Shown piece by piece: positions 24,601 through 34,300 of a stretch of DNA of 64,000 nt. The number at the start of each line of letters is the position of its first letter. The first letter of the stretch is position 1. A program made the translations under genes and the position numbers. The stretch lies in NCBI GenBank assembly GCA_023391415.1, contig JAEWAY010000033.1, forward strand, positions 370,667 to 434,666, given 5' to 3'. Under the pieces are notes generated by a model. The model was not told the origin of the DNA, made no database searches, and saw only the letters and a program-made list of their open reading frames with translations. The stretch comes from Bacteroidota bacterium. GTDB taxonomy: Bacteria; Bacteroidota; Bacteroidia; Cytophagales; Cytophagaceae.

Positions 24601-27600
24601 AGACCAAAGCCTCTTCAAAAGTAGCGCCAGGAACATAAGTCGACGGAATCAGCAGCGTATTTACAAAAAAGCCCACCAGATCACGAGTCGCCACGTGTTC
24701 CCGGTCCGCCACCGGAATACCGATATGGACAAACTCCTGTCCTGTATACCGATGCAACAATATCTGAAAAGCACTGAGATACAACATAAACGGAGTAATA
24801 TTCCTCTCTTTGGCGAGTTCGGAAAGTTTTCCGGTCAAAGTCGCGGGTATCCATATTTCTTCATGTCCTCCCTTAGCGGACGCTTCTTGAGTAGCTGGCA
24901 AGTCATATGGAAGGCGGAGTCGTTCAATCCGGCCATTCAGCTTTTGCTTCCAGAACCTGGCCTGCTGGCGAATCAGCGTATCATTCAGCAAAGTCTTGTA
25001 ATAAAAAGGATAGCCGGCGTACGCTTTGGTGAGAGGCTCCAGCTCCAGCCGCTCATTATTTCCCCGGGCCGAATAGAATCCATGCAATTCCCTCATCAGT
25101 ATATTGAAAGACCAGCCATCCGCCACAATATGATGCGTAGCGAGAATCAAACGGTGTTCAAAATCGTTTTTAGCGACCAGAGTCGCCCTGACCATAATAT
25201 CTTCCGTCAGGTCAAATGGCGTCTCCGACTCTTTCTCTATTTCCCTTTCAAAGAGCGTTTCAAACGCTTCGGTCTGATTGCAGACTCGCTTAATCTTTAC
25301 CTGCGCGCGTGGCCGGAGAGCGGCGACCACTTCTCCGTCAAGCTCATAAAAACGCTTCTTCAGGTTTTCATGCCGATTGACGACCTGATTCAGGCTTTCC
25401 TCCAGCATAACCGGATCTAAACGGCCCTTGAGCGTATAGGCTTTCAGAATGTTGTACATATACTTTTCACTCTGAAGCTTATATAAAAACCAAAGACGCT
25501 CTTCATGAAAAGAAAGAGGCAGTTTATTTTTGGTGGCGATCAGCGCTTTCTTAATACGGTCAACCCGCGGCGCTTTTATCTGCAGCAGATATTTCCATTT
25601 TTTAACCGGCGATTCGACCGGAGCGACGACATCGTCCGTTTCATCGATCGCGTCGACATCCTTCAAGTACATTTCCGGATTATCTACTTTGCTCAGAATA
25701 AACTCGCTCAGGCTGGCGGTCGTCTGATGATCAAAAAGCGCTTTTACCGGAACATCCAGATCAAACACTTCCTGAATATGTAACTTGAGCTGCATGACAC
25801 TAAGGGAGTTGCCTCCTATATGAAAAAGATTTTCCTCCGGATCGAGGGCTGGACGATGGAGCCGGGATTTCCAGAAATCCGCTATTATCTTCTCCACATT
25901 GTTTTTGTACAGGTTGGCTGGCTTATCGGGTGTCTGGAGCCGCTTCTCCAGATAGATTCGCAGGAGTTCCCTGGTATCGATTTTATTGCTACGATTGACT
26001 GGTAGTTTTTCAAACGAAATATATTCCGAAGGAACAATCGGAGCAGGCAGCCAGGCCTGCATAAAGTTTTTAAGATCCTGAATCTGAAAACTCTCCTTAT
26101 TTTTTGGCACAATACAGGCGATCATGGCCTTATCCCCATCTTCTTCCTCCTTTACAATAATTTTGGCTTCCTTGAGCAAGTCGGAACGATTCATGATCTT
26201 TTCCACCTCCTCGATTTCCACCCGGTATGTCCTGATTTTTATCTGATTGTCTTTTCTACCCAGAAAATCAATCGTGCCATCAGGCAACCATCGGGCGATA
26301 TCTCCGGAATTGTAGATGGTTTCTCCCGGCTTAAAAGGATCAGGAATAAATTTTTTCGCCGTCATTTCCGGATTATTCAGATAGCCTTTGGTAACTCCTT
26401 TTCCACCAATATACAAAGTCCCGAAAGCTCCGGCCGGCAAAGGCCGCGTACGATCATCCAGAATATAAATAGTACAATTGGGATTAGGCTTTCCGATCGG
26501 TACGCGCGCGCTTTCTTCCGGTTCTTCCCTGGGAATCGTATAGCTCACAGACGAAACCGTCGCTTCCGTCGGACCATATATATTCATGATTCTGACCTGT
26601 CGGATAATCTTGTCGAAATCCCTGTACCTCGCGGGTTCTCCACCCGTCGTAATAATTCGTATGAAGGATAGATCCGGATTGATCTGGTTGATCAGCCGAA
26701 GAATAGCCGGAGTTGAAGGAAATAAGACCGGCTTGTGTTTCTGGAGAAGGAGGATAAGTCTTTCCACCTCCATCGTATCCGCGGCGGCGGGCAGTATCAC
26801 CGCGCCTCCTACCGTCAGGCTCGAAAATAGTTTGGAAATGGACGTGTCGAAGGAAAGCGACGTCATGGACATCGTTTTTTCATGGATCTTGAGGTCGTTC
26901 CGGCGTACAGTTACAAAAAGATTATGTACAATGTTGCGATGCGTGATCATAACCGCTTTAGGATCGCCTGTAGAACCCGAGGTGTACATGAGGTAGGCGA
27001 TCGCTCCGGCGTCTGTATGAACACCCGGCGACTCGTCAAGATACCCATGTAGATTTTCGGGGCTATCCGACAGAATAATCCTGTCGGTCGGGAACACGTC
27101 TTCGCTGGCCTGATCCCTCGTACAAATCAGGAACCGGGGCGCGCAATCCGAAATCATATACTGGTGTCTGCTGAGCGGATGCGCCGGGTCCATAGCGACA
27201 AATACGCCGCCAGCCTTAAGGATACCTAATATGGCCGCCACCGCGTCAACCGAAAGGTCCATCAGAACAGCGACGACTTCTCCCTGCTTTAATCCCCGAT
27301 CAAGAAGCTGACGGGCGAAATAATTGGCTCTTTGATCAAGCGCCGTATAGGACACTTCCTGATCGCCACTGATCAGCGCGGTCAATTCGGGAGTTTTTTT
27401 TGCTTGTTCCTCTATTCGTTCATGGAGACACTGATGGTCCGGAAACGGAATAACCGGCCCCTGCCATTCATTAAACAGCAATGCCAGTTCCTCCGGAGAG
27501 ACGATATTGACGTCTCGAACTTTCTTCGAAGGATTTTCCAGCAGGTCGTTCAGGATTGTTAGATAATGATCCCGCATACGATCTACCATGATGGAATCGA

Positions 27601-28093
27601 AATGACTCGCCCTGCATAAGATCCAGGCTCCATATATGCTTTTATTGTGAAACATCTGCAAAGCCGAATGGAAATAGTCCAGATGGCTCGCGGGACGAAT
27701 ATGATGATCGTTCAGGTCGGTGTAATCAAGACTTTCATTAAACTTCTCAAACATGGAGAAGTAAACCGGAAAAAACTCTTCCGCGTCCTTTTCTTCCATA
27801 AAGTCAGAAGGACCAAGAATCTTGTCCAATAACCGGTTAATTAATCCGAAGCAATCCAGTTCATCAGGGATATCCATATCGACGCGTTTTTCTTCCGGAT
27901 AATTAAAATCGGAATAACCTACGCGAAATCGGCTGTTTCCCGTATAATGTTTTAAAAGAATAATATACGCGGCCAGCAATATGATATGTTGGGTAGTTTG
28001 ATCGTCCTGCTCAAGAGCTTCCCCTCTGAATACAAACCCTTCGAATACCTTCTTGGATAAGGTAAATTTTTGTCGGACAAGTAAGTTTTCCAT
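21698..28093 (-). CDS. Two-module non-ribosomal peptide synthetase, C(fragment)-A-T-C-A-T-TE
   Basis: 2131 residues. In order: a condensation-like C-terminal half without HHxxxDG (about 1-200); adenylation 1 (core YTSGSTG about 371); carrier T1 (HIGGNSL about 762); full condensation domain (HHIVADGW about 990); adenylation 2 (FTSGSTG about 1465, NGYGPTE); carrier T2 (SGGHSL about 1848); thioesterase (about 1890-2131). The A2 binding-pocket residues, aligned by eye to GrsA, read D-A-F-W-L-G-G-T-F-K, very close to the known valine code; A1 reads roughly D-T-S-F-I-T-I-V-S, which I cannot assign. The thioesterase nucleophile motif is GGYCASG, so Cys stands where Ser is usual. A dipeptide-type product is expected. 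No phosphopantetheinyl transferase or exporter is nearby. A KMO-like monooxygenase is divergent. Confidence 0.93.
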   Translation of the reverse strand: MENLLVRQKFTLSKKVFEGFVFRGEALEQDDQTTQHIILLAAYIILLKHYTGNSRFRVGYSDFNYPEEKRVDMDIPDELDCFGLINRLLDKILGPSDFMEEKDAEEFFPVYFSMFEKFNESLDYTDLNDHHIRPASHLDYFHSALQMFHNKSIYGAWILCRASHFDSIMVDRMRDHYLTILNDLLENPSKKVRDVNIVSPEELALLFNEWQGPVIPFPDHQCLHERIEEQAKKTPELTALISGDQEVSYTALDQRANYFARQLLDRGLKQGEVVAVLMDLSVDAVAAILGILKAGGVFVAMDPAHPLSRHQYMISDCAPRFLICTRDQASEDVFPTDRIILSDSPENLHGYLDESPGVHTDAGAIAYLMYTSGSTGDPKAVMITHRNIVHNLFVTVRRNDLKIHEKTMSMTSLSFDTSISKLFSSLTVGGAVILPAAADTMEVERLILLLQKHKPVLFPSTPAILRLINQINPDLSFIRIITTGGEPARYRDFDKIIRQVRIMNIYGPTEATVSSVSYTIPREEPEESARVPIGKPNPNCTIYILDDRTRPLPAGAFGTLYIGGKGVTKGYLNNPEMTAKKFIPDPFKPGETIYNSGDIARWLPDGTIDFLGRKDNQIKIRTYRVEIEEVEKIMNRSDLLKEAKIIVKEEEDGDKAMIACIVPKNKESFQIQDLKNFMQAWLPAPIVPSEYISFEKLPVNRSNKIDTRELLRIYLEKRLQTPDKPANLYKNNVEKIIADFWKSRLHRPALDPEENLFHIGGNSLSVMQLKLHIQEVFDLDVPVKALFDHQTTASLSEFILSKVDNPEMYLKDVDAIDETDDVVAPVESPVKKWKYLLQIKAPRVDRIKKALIATKNKLPLSFHEERLWFLYKLQSEKYMYNILKAYTLKGRLDPVMLEESLNQVVNRHENLKKRFYELDGEVVAALRPRAQVKIKRVCNQTEAFETLFEREIEKESETPFDLTEDIMVRATLVAKNDFEHRLILATHHIVADGWSFNILMRELHGFYSARGNNERLELEPLTKAYAGYPFYYKTLLNDTLIRQQARFWKQKLNGRIERLRLPYDLPATQEASAKGGHEEIWIPATLTGKLSELAKERNITPFMLYLSAFQILLHRYTGQEFVHIGIPVADREHVATRDLVGFFVNTLLIPSTYVPGATFEEALVFTRGEVLEAFGNKELPYDMLAETLGRENGIRASELLQVMFDFQNLSEPVGSMGDMEVDEIRLRNYNAKFDLTVSLSPEKDGLLLYAEYKKGLFSAETIRQLLATYIRLLNEIGKNPAMNPDSFDLISPEEKRQTIYEWNDTARLLEQTSVHRLFERQVAARPEEVALVTDDGGYTYRRINEKANELAHKLIASGLREEEMVGVLMEETADAIVAQIAILKAGGAFVPLDPANPKDRLDHMIRQCAIRHVVTNAYARSRISEGESIHWYMMDSQDLFDGRDINNPDSRAEGDGLAYVMFTSGSTGLPKAVGVEHRSVVRLVINTNYVPLDASCRILKTGAFSFDASTFEIWGALLNGGRLYLYSKDKLLDYTFVKQKIAEHGITHAWFTSSWFNQLVDLDKTMFGSLQYLLTGGDKLSPRHVNKIRKASPRLKLINGYGPTENTTFSLTLSIEEDYEDSIPIGKPIANSTAYVLDKNRRPVPVGVQGELYVGGLGVARGYINDPELTESRFVEDPFFPGRKMYKTGDLGKWLRSGVVEFIGRNDQQVKIRGFRIEPGEVENVIASHPQIEEAAVIVKEINGEKQLIAFYKSREDIGFDDLYGYLKGALTEVMIPGSFTRVEEMPLTANGKTDRKKLATMAISEIKPVSMVAPSNQVESKLAAIFAEVLGKNQVGITDNFFHSGGHSLLATRLMARIEKAFNKELPLSLLFQAPTVKDLSAIIMGPEFNSVGLVPIQPKGNRTPIFLLPGYLFYYNLSKVLGNNQPLYGFEPIAKFRTEDIARYYIKQIREIQPEGPYFIGGYCASGILAFEMARQLKEAGQEPGWLALFEVYTPEATVAKASGRYLSDKLAYWKAGFTSGSLKGKYKLVTEETAKLFNYFFKNTFRKILHDYTIKPYEGRILLFKSMDGMVGSAGDPYMGWSKYCPTERISLIEVPGDHSTIFKDPNVKVIADKLKESMDQVLEGKKV

Positions 28094-28382
28094 AATCAGC
28101 TTTTCAGTTTACACCATTTAAAAATCACGAACACCGCTAATTCGGGCTTCTGAAAAATAACAGAATCATTTTTCCAAATGTTTTTATCTACAGACACTTA
28201 TATTTTTGAGAACCTCCTCCCGGAAACATGCGCCATAAAACGTCAAACCCTCGGGTTTGTTTAGTAAAACGACCGGATATAAACCTAACTGTCAGCTATT
28301 TTATTACTTACTGTTCCCTTTATTTCCTATTGTTAACAAATCTTCTTTCACAGGGGTTAGCCAAATAGGTAATTGGTAGAAG
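28094..28382. other. Divergent promoter region of NRPS and monooxygenase
   Basis: 289 bases between the two start codons, where both promoters must lie. It contains a small perfect palindrome, CAAACCC/TC/GGGTTTG-type (28244-28259), followed by TTTAGT on the plus strand. No gene is visible. Confidence 0.45.
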
Positions 28383-29681
28383 ATGATGGATAGAATAAAT
28401 AAAACTCCGGAGCCCGAAGCCCCGGTAGTCGTTAACGGAGCCGGACTTACCGGTTGCACTCTCGCGTTGTATCTCGCCCAAAAAGGTTTTAAGGTAGTTG
28501 TTTACGATAAAAGAAAAGATTTTCGGGATGAGTATGAAAACAAGAAACGAACAGTGGGAATGACCCTTTCCGAACGGGGAATCGAGACCTTAAAGGACTT
28601 GGGGATTTATGACTTGTACAGAACAACCACGTCCACAATGGTGCCTAAATACGGCAGAGCCGTGCACCAGAACGAGAATACGATTTTTTATCAGGAGTAC
28701 GGTGGAAAACGGGAAGCGGTATATAGTATCAACCGGAAGGATTTCAACGTATTTTTGATGGACCAGTGCACCGAAACCGGAAAAGTGGACTTTTTCTTCA
28801 ACCACAATATGGAAGCGATCAACTTCCAGGCGAAGAGAATCCTTTTTAACGGGCCGGGAAATAAGAAAAAACGGGTGTCCTACAGTCATTTGTTCGGTTG
28901 CGACGGAGCGTTCTCTTCCGTCAGGACCCAAATGAATAGTTATGGACTGATTGAGTCGGATTTACACAAGCTTGATCTTCTGTTTAAGGAAATATACATT
29001 CCTCCCCGGAATGACGATTATCCTTTCCATAAAAACTATTTGCATATATGGAATATTCCTGAACTGCTGTTTGTAGCGACCCCCGATGACAAACAGGGAT
29101 TCAACGGAACCCTCTTTTATTCCCGGGCCAGCGCGTTCGCTCAACTATCGGACAAGGAGCAGCTTTCCACTCTGCTTAACAAAAACTGTCATTTTCTGGC
29201 CTACATCGACAAAGCGCATTTTATCAATGAATTTGTTGAGAATCCGGTTTCCGAGATTTACGCGGCGACTTCATCGCGATGGAACTACAAGGGAGAAGTG
29301 TTGCTCATGGGAGACTCGGCCCACGCCATGCCACCCTTTTACGGCATGGGCATGAATACCTGTATGGAATCGGCCAGAATGTTCGCCAAACTAATGAATC
29401 AGCTCGGTGGCGATCTGACAAAAGCCATCAATCAGTTTACCGAACTTCGAATCGCTGACGCGGAAGCGATGACAAAAATGGCGTTTACAAACTATGATAA
29501 TCTGAAGAACTGCCATACGGATGACTTTGACAGGAAATGGCGTGAAGAAAGAGAATTGATGAATATCAAAGGCGACGATTATACAACCGAATATTTTCAG
29601 GTGGCTTTTACCAATAAGCCCTTTCAGGAAATCCTGAAGGCTTTTTCGGGGAAAGAACAAAAAACCCTTCTGAATCATTAG
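28383..29681 (+). CDS. FAD-dependent monooxygenase, kynurenine 3-monooxygenase-like
   Basis: 432 residues. The N-terminal FAD-binding Rossmann motif is VNGAGLTGCTLALYLAQKG (GxGxxG). RTVGMTLSERGIETLKDLG, GRAVHQ and the GD motif region GDSAHAMPPFYGMGMNTCME follow the KMO type rather than general phenol hydroxylases. KMO hydroxylates L-kynurenine at C3. No other kynurenine-pathway gene is in the window, and the gene is divergent from the NRPS, so the product may be a hydroxylated aromatic building block or the tailored peptide. A C-terminal hydrophobic anchor, seen in eukaryotic KMO, is not present. Confidence 0.85.
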   Translation: MMDRINKTPEPEAPVVVNGAGLTGCTLALYLAQKGFKVVVYDKRKDFRDEYENKKRTVGMTLSERGIETLKDLGIYDLYRTTTSTMVPKYGRAVHQNENTIFYQEYGGKREAVYSINRKDFNVFLMDQCTETGKVDFFFNHNMEAINFQAKRILFNGPGNKKKRVSYSHLFGCDGAFSSVRTQMNSYGLIESDLHKLDLLFKEIYIPPRNDDYPFHKNYLHIWNIPELLFVATPDDKQGFNGTLFYSRASAFAQLSDKEQLSTLLNKNCHFLAYIDKAHFINEFVENPVSEIYAATSSRWNYKGEVLLMGDSAHAMPPFYGMGMNTCMESARMFAKLMNQLGGDLTKAINQFTELRIADAEAMTKMAFTNYDNLKNCHTDDFDRKWREERELMNIKGDDYTTEYFQVAFTNKPFQEILKAFSGKEQKTLLNH

Positions 29682-29709
29682 CATAATCGCGCTTTTTGGA
29701 TCAAGGTAT

Positions 29710-29754
29710 GGCTCCCCATCAGGTATTTGGGATGATAGCGGCGATTGGGGAGCC
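29710..29754. other. Stem-loop after the monooxygenase gene
   Basis: GGCTCCCCATC (29710-29720) pairs with GATTGGGGAGCC (29743-29754), leaving a 22-base loop. No clear U-run follows, so it may be a factor-assisted terminator of the monooxygenase transcript. Confidence 0.45.
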
Positions 29755-29844
29755 GCCTTCCTCTAAGACTGCTTAAATATCATGGCATAGCCAACATTTT
29801 TCCTTCAAATCAATTAATTGGTAAACTTTTAAATACATTAAGAT

Positions 29845-31125
29845 ATGAAATATACTTTTACTCTTTTTATTGTATTGGCAGCGACCTTTTCCCTGGTAGC
29901 CCAAGATTCCTCCAATCATGGACGAAAAAAAAACCCTAAGCGCTTGTATCTGTCCAACTTCGCCGACGATCACCGTAAGCGAACGCAGGATTCGGAATAT
30001 GAAAAACTGGACAGCACCATCAATCGGATTGTCGTCAACGGACAACTGGAAAATTTTTACAAGGAGGAGTTTGAATACGATACGGACGGCAACCTGATCC
30101 GGAATACCGACTATAGCTGGGACTCTCAAAACCAGACATGGGTAAATGACTCGCGCTGGGACTTTACCTACAACGCCGAGGGTCGGGTAAACACAGTCAC
30201 AGGCTATATATGGACCAATGGAGTCTGGACGCTTGACAACAGAGAAGTAATCTCCTATGACAGTATGGGAAGAGTAAGCCAATACCTGGGACAGCGCTGG
30301 GACGCGAGCACAGAGGAATGGATAAACGACTATCGCGAGCTCAGAGGCTACCTATCTCAAGACCAGGTTAGGACATCCTCGGATTTTATATGGGATGGAT
30401 CCGAGTGGATTCTTATCCGTGTGGTCAATTATAATTATGACCAGGAGGAGCGCCTAATCGAAGAAATAATCTATACAGGGACCAGCGGCGACTCTCAAAG
30501 CGAAAGAATCTTATATACCTATAATCTCAATGGCGACAGAACGGAAAAGCTAGTTCAAACCTGGGATGGCGCCTGGGTCAACCAGACCCAGTCCTTGTAC
30601 AGCTACAACAATGAAAATCAGCTAAGGGAAGAAGTGATCCGTCAGTATCAGGGCGGCGCCTGGGTCAACCTCACCCGATTTGTTTATACCTATTCCTTTT
30701 CCGTGGATGAGAGCAATCTGAAACTTCCGGAATTCTTTTATGTATCCGATGGCCAGATAGACGTAAACGCCTTGGCCAACAATGATGAATATAGCTGGAA
30801 CGCGTCTTCCAACACATGGGAAAAAGTAGCGGAGCGCCAATTGGCCTTTAGCCCGTTTGAAGGTCCTGTAACAGGCTACACGGCACTGACCTCGGAAAAA
30901 GTAAGCATATATCCTAATCCGACCAGCGACGGGATATGGATCGACGCTCCCTCAACCGGCAAAGCTCTTCTCATAGAGATATACTCTCTGCAAGGTCGGT
31001 TGCTATCGAGTATGGAAGCGGAAAGACAAACTTTCCTCCCGATGAACATGCTGGACAAAGGAACTTATTTGTTAAAAATTCATTCGGATAAAACGATAAG
31101 TACCGAAAAGATTATTTACAGATAA
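29845..31125 (+). CDS. T9SS type A sorted secreted protein with YD-like repeats
   Basis: 426 residues. A signal peptide (YTFTLFIVLAATFSLVAQ) precedes many Tyr/Trp/Asp-rich units resembling YD/RHS-like repeats (FEYDTDGNLIRNTDYSWDS, FTYNAEGRVNTVTGYIW, LYTYNLNGDRTEKLVQTWDG). The C-terminal 75 residues are a T9SS type A sorting domain (VSIYPNPTSDGIWIDAPS, then IYSLQGRLL, ending KGTYLLKIHSD). It is exported through the outer membrane and the domain is removed. The unit spacing is about 40-50 residues. Function of the passenger is unknown; adhesion is plausible. Confidence 0.85.
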   Translation: MKYTFTLFIVLAATFSLVAQDSSNHGRKKNPKRLYLSNFADDHRKRTQDSEYEKLDSTINRIVVNGQLENFYKEEFEYDTDGNLIRNTDYSWDSQNQTWVNDSRWDFTYNAEGRVNTVTGYIWTNGVWTLDNREVISYDSMGRVSQYLGQRWDASTEEWINDYRELRGYLSQDQVRTSSDFIWDGSEWILIRVVNYNYDQEERLIEEIIYTGTSGDSQSERILYTYNLNGDRTEKLVQTWDGAWVNQTQSLYSYNNENQLREEVIRQYQGGAWVNLTRFVYTYSFSVDESNLKLPEFFYVSDGQIDVNALANNDEYSWNASSNTWEKVAERQLAFSPFEGPVTGYTALTSEKVSIYPNPTSDGIWIDAPSTGKALLIEIYSLQGRLLSSMEAERQTFLPMNMLDKGTYLLKIHSDKTISTEKIIYR

Positions 31126-31147
31126 ATAACATTGGTGATTTTCCACA

Positions 31148-31180
31148 AAGCCTGTATCCAAATTGGATACAGGCTTTTTT
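31148..31180 (+). terminator. Terminator after the T9SS secreted protein gene
   Basis: AAGCCTGTATCC (31148-31159) / GGATACAGGCTT (31165-31176), a 12-bp perfect stem with a 5-base loop, followed by TTTT. Confidence 0.9.
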
Positions 31181-31351
31181 ATACAACCGAAAATCCTGTC
31201 AAAAGACAACAAATTATAATTCAGATGAAATACTTTTACAGGAGAGGATTCCTTTTTATTTTTATCCTGATTCACGTGTAAACAAAGTATCAAAAAACAA
31301 ATTATGGTCCTCCTCAATTAGATAATACAGGCGGTCATAGGCAATCATTGA

Positions 31352-34300
31352 ATGCGTCTTCTAAAAAAGATTGTACAGTATCTCGGGATTTTTTTTCTTT
31401 TCCTGATCGGCGGTTCGCTGATGGTTGCCTTGGTTATCCACATACCGGCCGTCCAACGGTTCGCGGTCACGAAAGCCACCTCCTTTCTGAGTGAAAAAAC
31501 CGGGACTCATGTGCATATCGGAGGTTTTAGCCTTTTCTTATGGGACATGGTGGAGATCACCGATCTCTATGTCGCGGATCAGAATTCGGACACGCTGATC
31601 TATGTCCATCGTATCGGCGCGGATCTCGACTTTAGCCGGATAGTCAACCGGGTTGTCGAGCTTAATTATGTCAGCCTCGAATCCGCCAGGCTGGCAATTC
31701 GCAAAAAACCCGAAGAAGCTTATAATTTTCAGTTTCTTATCGACGCGTTCAGTCCAAAAGACAGTTCGACCAACTCATCATGGGAGTTTTTCATAGAAAC
31801 CGTACGTCTAAAAAATATTCATTTTACCTTAAACGATCAGGAAACAGGATTAAATCTCCACGCCAGCCTTGGCAGGTCCGAAGCGGGGATCGAACGCCTA
31901 AGTCCCATGCCGGTCATCCGCGACCTGTATCTCCAGGGAACCTCCCTCGTCCTAAGCACTTATACCCCGGCTCAAAAAACGCGGAAGGAATCCGACGCGC
32001 CTCCCAATCCCTTTCAGTTGACTTTTCAGCGGGTGATGATCGAACAATCGGAGTTCCGGATGGACAATGAAGACGTGGGGAAATCCATCAAGGGTATAGA
32101 CTGGAATCATTTATGGATAAAAGATCTGGCCACGACCGTCAATCGCCTGGTCGTGACCGAATCTTCGTATGGCGGCGCGGTAAGGAAAATGAGCTTTCAG
32201 GAGCAAAGCGGATTCCGTCTTCATGATCTGGCCGCGGATATAGAACTCGACATGCCTCAACTGAACTTTTCACTGGATCATTTTTCTACTCCTAAATCCG
32301 CTTTTAAAGGCAGTCTGACAGCCAGGGTTCCGGATTTGAGAAATCTGAGATCAGTCATGGACAAGATCACATTTGATGGAGACCTGGACAAGACTGTTTT
32401 GTACTCCGGAGATCTTTTTTTCTTCGCGCCTGATCTGGATACGCTGGCGGTACTTCATGACCAGTCTATCCGGATCAGTGGACTGGTCCATGGATCCGTC
32501 AATGATTTCAGCGCGGAGAAATTATATGTCAGGCTGGATGAACACAACCATGTCCAGGGAGATTTTAGAATCAAGGGCTTGTCCGATCCGGAACATGGAA
32601 GCTGCCAGGCCCGCGTAGACGAAATAGCGACTACCGGCAAGACTATCCATTCGCTTATTCCTCAAAGCCCGGGATTCAATCCCCTCCCTTTGGGAAAAAC
32701 ACGCGGCGACGGAACAATCTCCGGTAACCTTAGGAAGCTCAGCGTCGATTTTGACATAGAATCCGAGGCCGGACATTTGAAAACGGACCTAAAACTTGGA
32801 TTTGATGAAAATTACGCTCTTACCTATACCACGGGAACCTTAGAAGCGAGAAAGATTGAACTGGGCGCGCTCCTCAATCAGGAGCGACTCGGAAAAATGG
32901 ACATGAAAGCGGATTTCCGCACTGAGAACCGGCGTATTTTTTTTGAGAAAGCGTTGATAGAAGCCGCGGAATATAATGACTACACCTATCATGGAGTTGA
33001 AATTGCCGGAACATATGAGAACAAAAACTTTGAGGGCCATATCGTATCGTCGGACAGTAACGCCAGACTAAATCTTCACGCCACGCTAGACCTGAAAGAC
33101 AGCCTGTTTGTCAAAATCAACGGGCGGGTGGGAAGGCTGGATTTAGAAGCGCTGAATTTTTATCCTCACCCGCTGGTAGTATCCGGCCATTTCGCGGGCT
33201 ATTCCAGAGGCGACGACATAGACCGGTTAGAGGCGGATATTGACGTTGACTCGCTCAGTCTTTCCAACGACAAGTATGAGTATCTGATTGATTCGATCAT
33301 CGTATCTACCGGTTTTAAGGATAGCGACCGCTACATACAAGCGATTTCCGGTTTTTTCAACATAGATATTCATGGCGATTTCCGGTTTTCCGAACTCCCG
33401 GCCGCGGGCAGACACCTGCTGGCGCACTATTATTCCGGGATCGAAAATGACCCGAACAAGCATGTCGATCATATGCGGTTCGCTATCCGGGTACGAGACA
33501 CCAAAGGACTTATCCGCATGTTCGCTCCATCTATAGAAACATTGAGAAATGTAGCCTTTGACGGAAACTGGGAAGGAGACCGGCATCTGCTATCGGCCAA
33601 TCTTTCCGTGGGAGAACTGGCCTTTGATAAGTTCTCGACCACCAACTTACAATCTTTTATCAAAGCGGATGAAGAAAAAGTGGATCTTCGCGTTCATTCA
33701 GGGCCTCTCACCATATTAGACAAGATCAGGATCAGCAAACCCGATATCAACGGCTTTATCATCAAAGACAGCTTATTCTTTCATCTGGATCTGGCCGATT
33801 CATCGCACAACTCGGGAGTGGATATCGGAGGTTTGCTCGCTTTGAAACAGGATTCTTTTTACCTGAATCTGGACAAAGTGCACCTCGAACTAAAAGGCAA
33901 TCATTGGGACAATGACGGACAGGTACGCGCGGTATTCGTATCAGACGACTTCTTTATCGACAATTTTCATCTAAAGGCGGATACGGGTCAGCATATCAGG
34001 ATCAGTTCCACCCGCTCGGAGCAGACTTACAATATTCTTAAAGCGGAGCTGAAACAAGTGGATCTGGACGAAATTTCCCGAATTTTGCCCATAGGCCTCC
34101 ATTTTGACGGGATTCTCAACGCCAGCGTCCGGATCGAGGATCCTCTCGGGAATCCGACCATCGACGGAGCTCTGAGTACCAGTGGACTTCAGGTAGACAA
34201 ATCGGGGCTTGGAGACCTGGATATTCGTTTTGAAAAAGAAAGACTCAGCGAGAAGTTGCTGATAGACGGGAAACTCATAGGACAAATCAGCGAACTGGAT

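Noticed and set aside
24695..25420. 241-residue plus-strand frame inside the NRPS gene
   Set aside because: Antisense of the condensation domain; no recognised fold or family in its translation.
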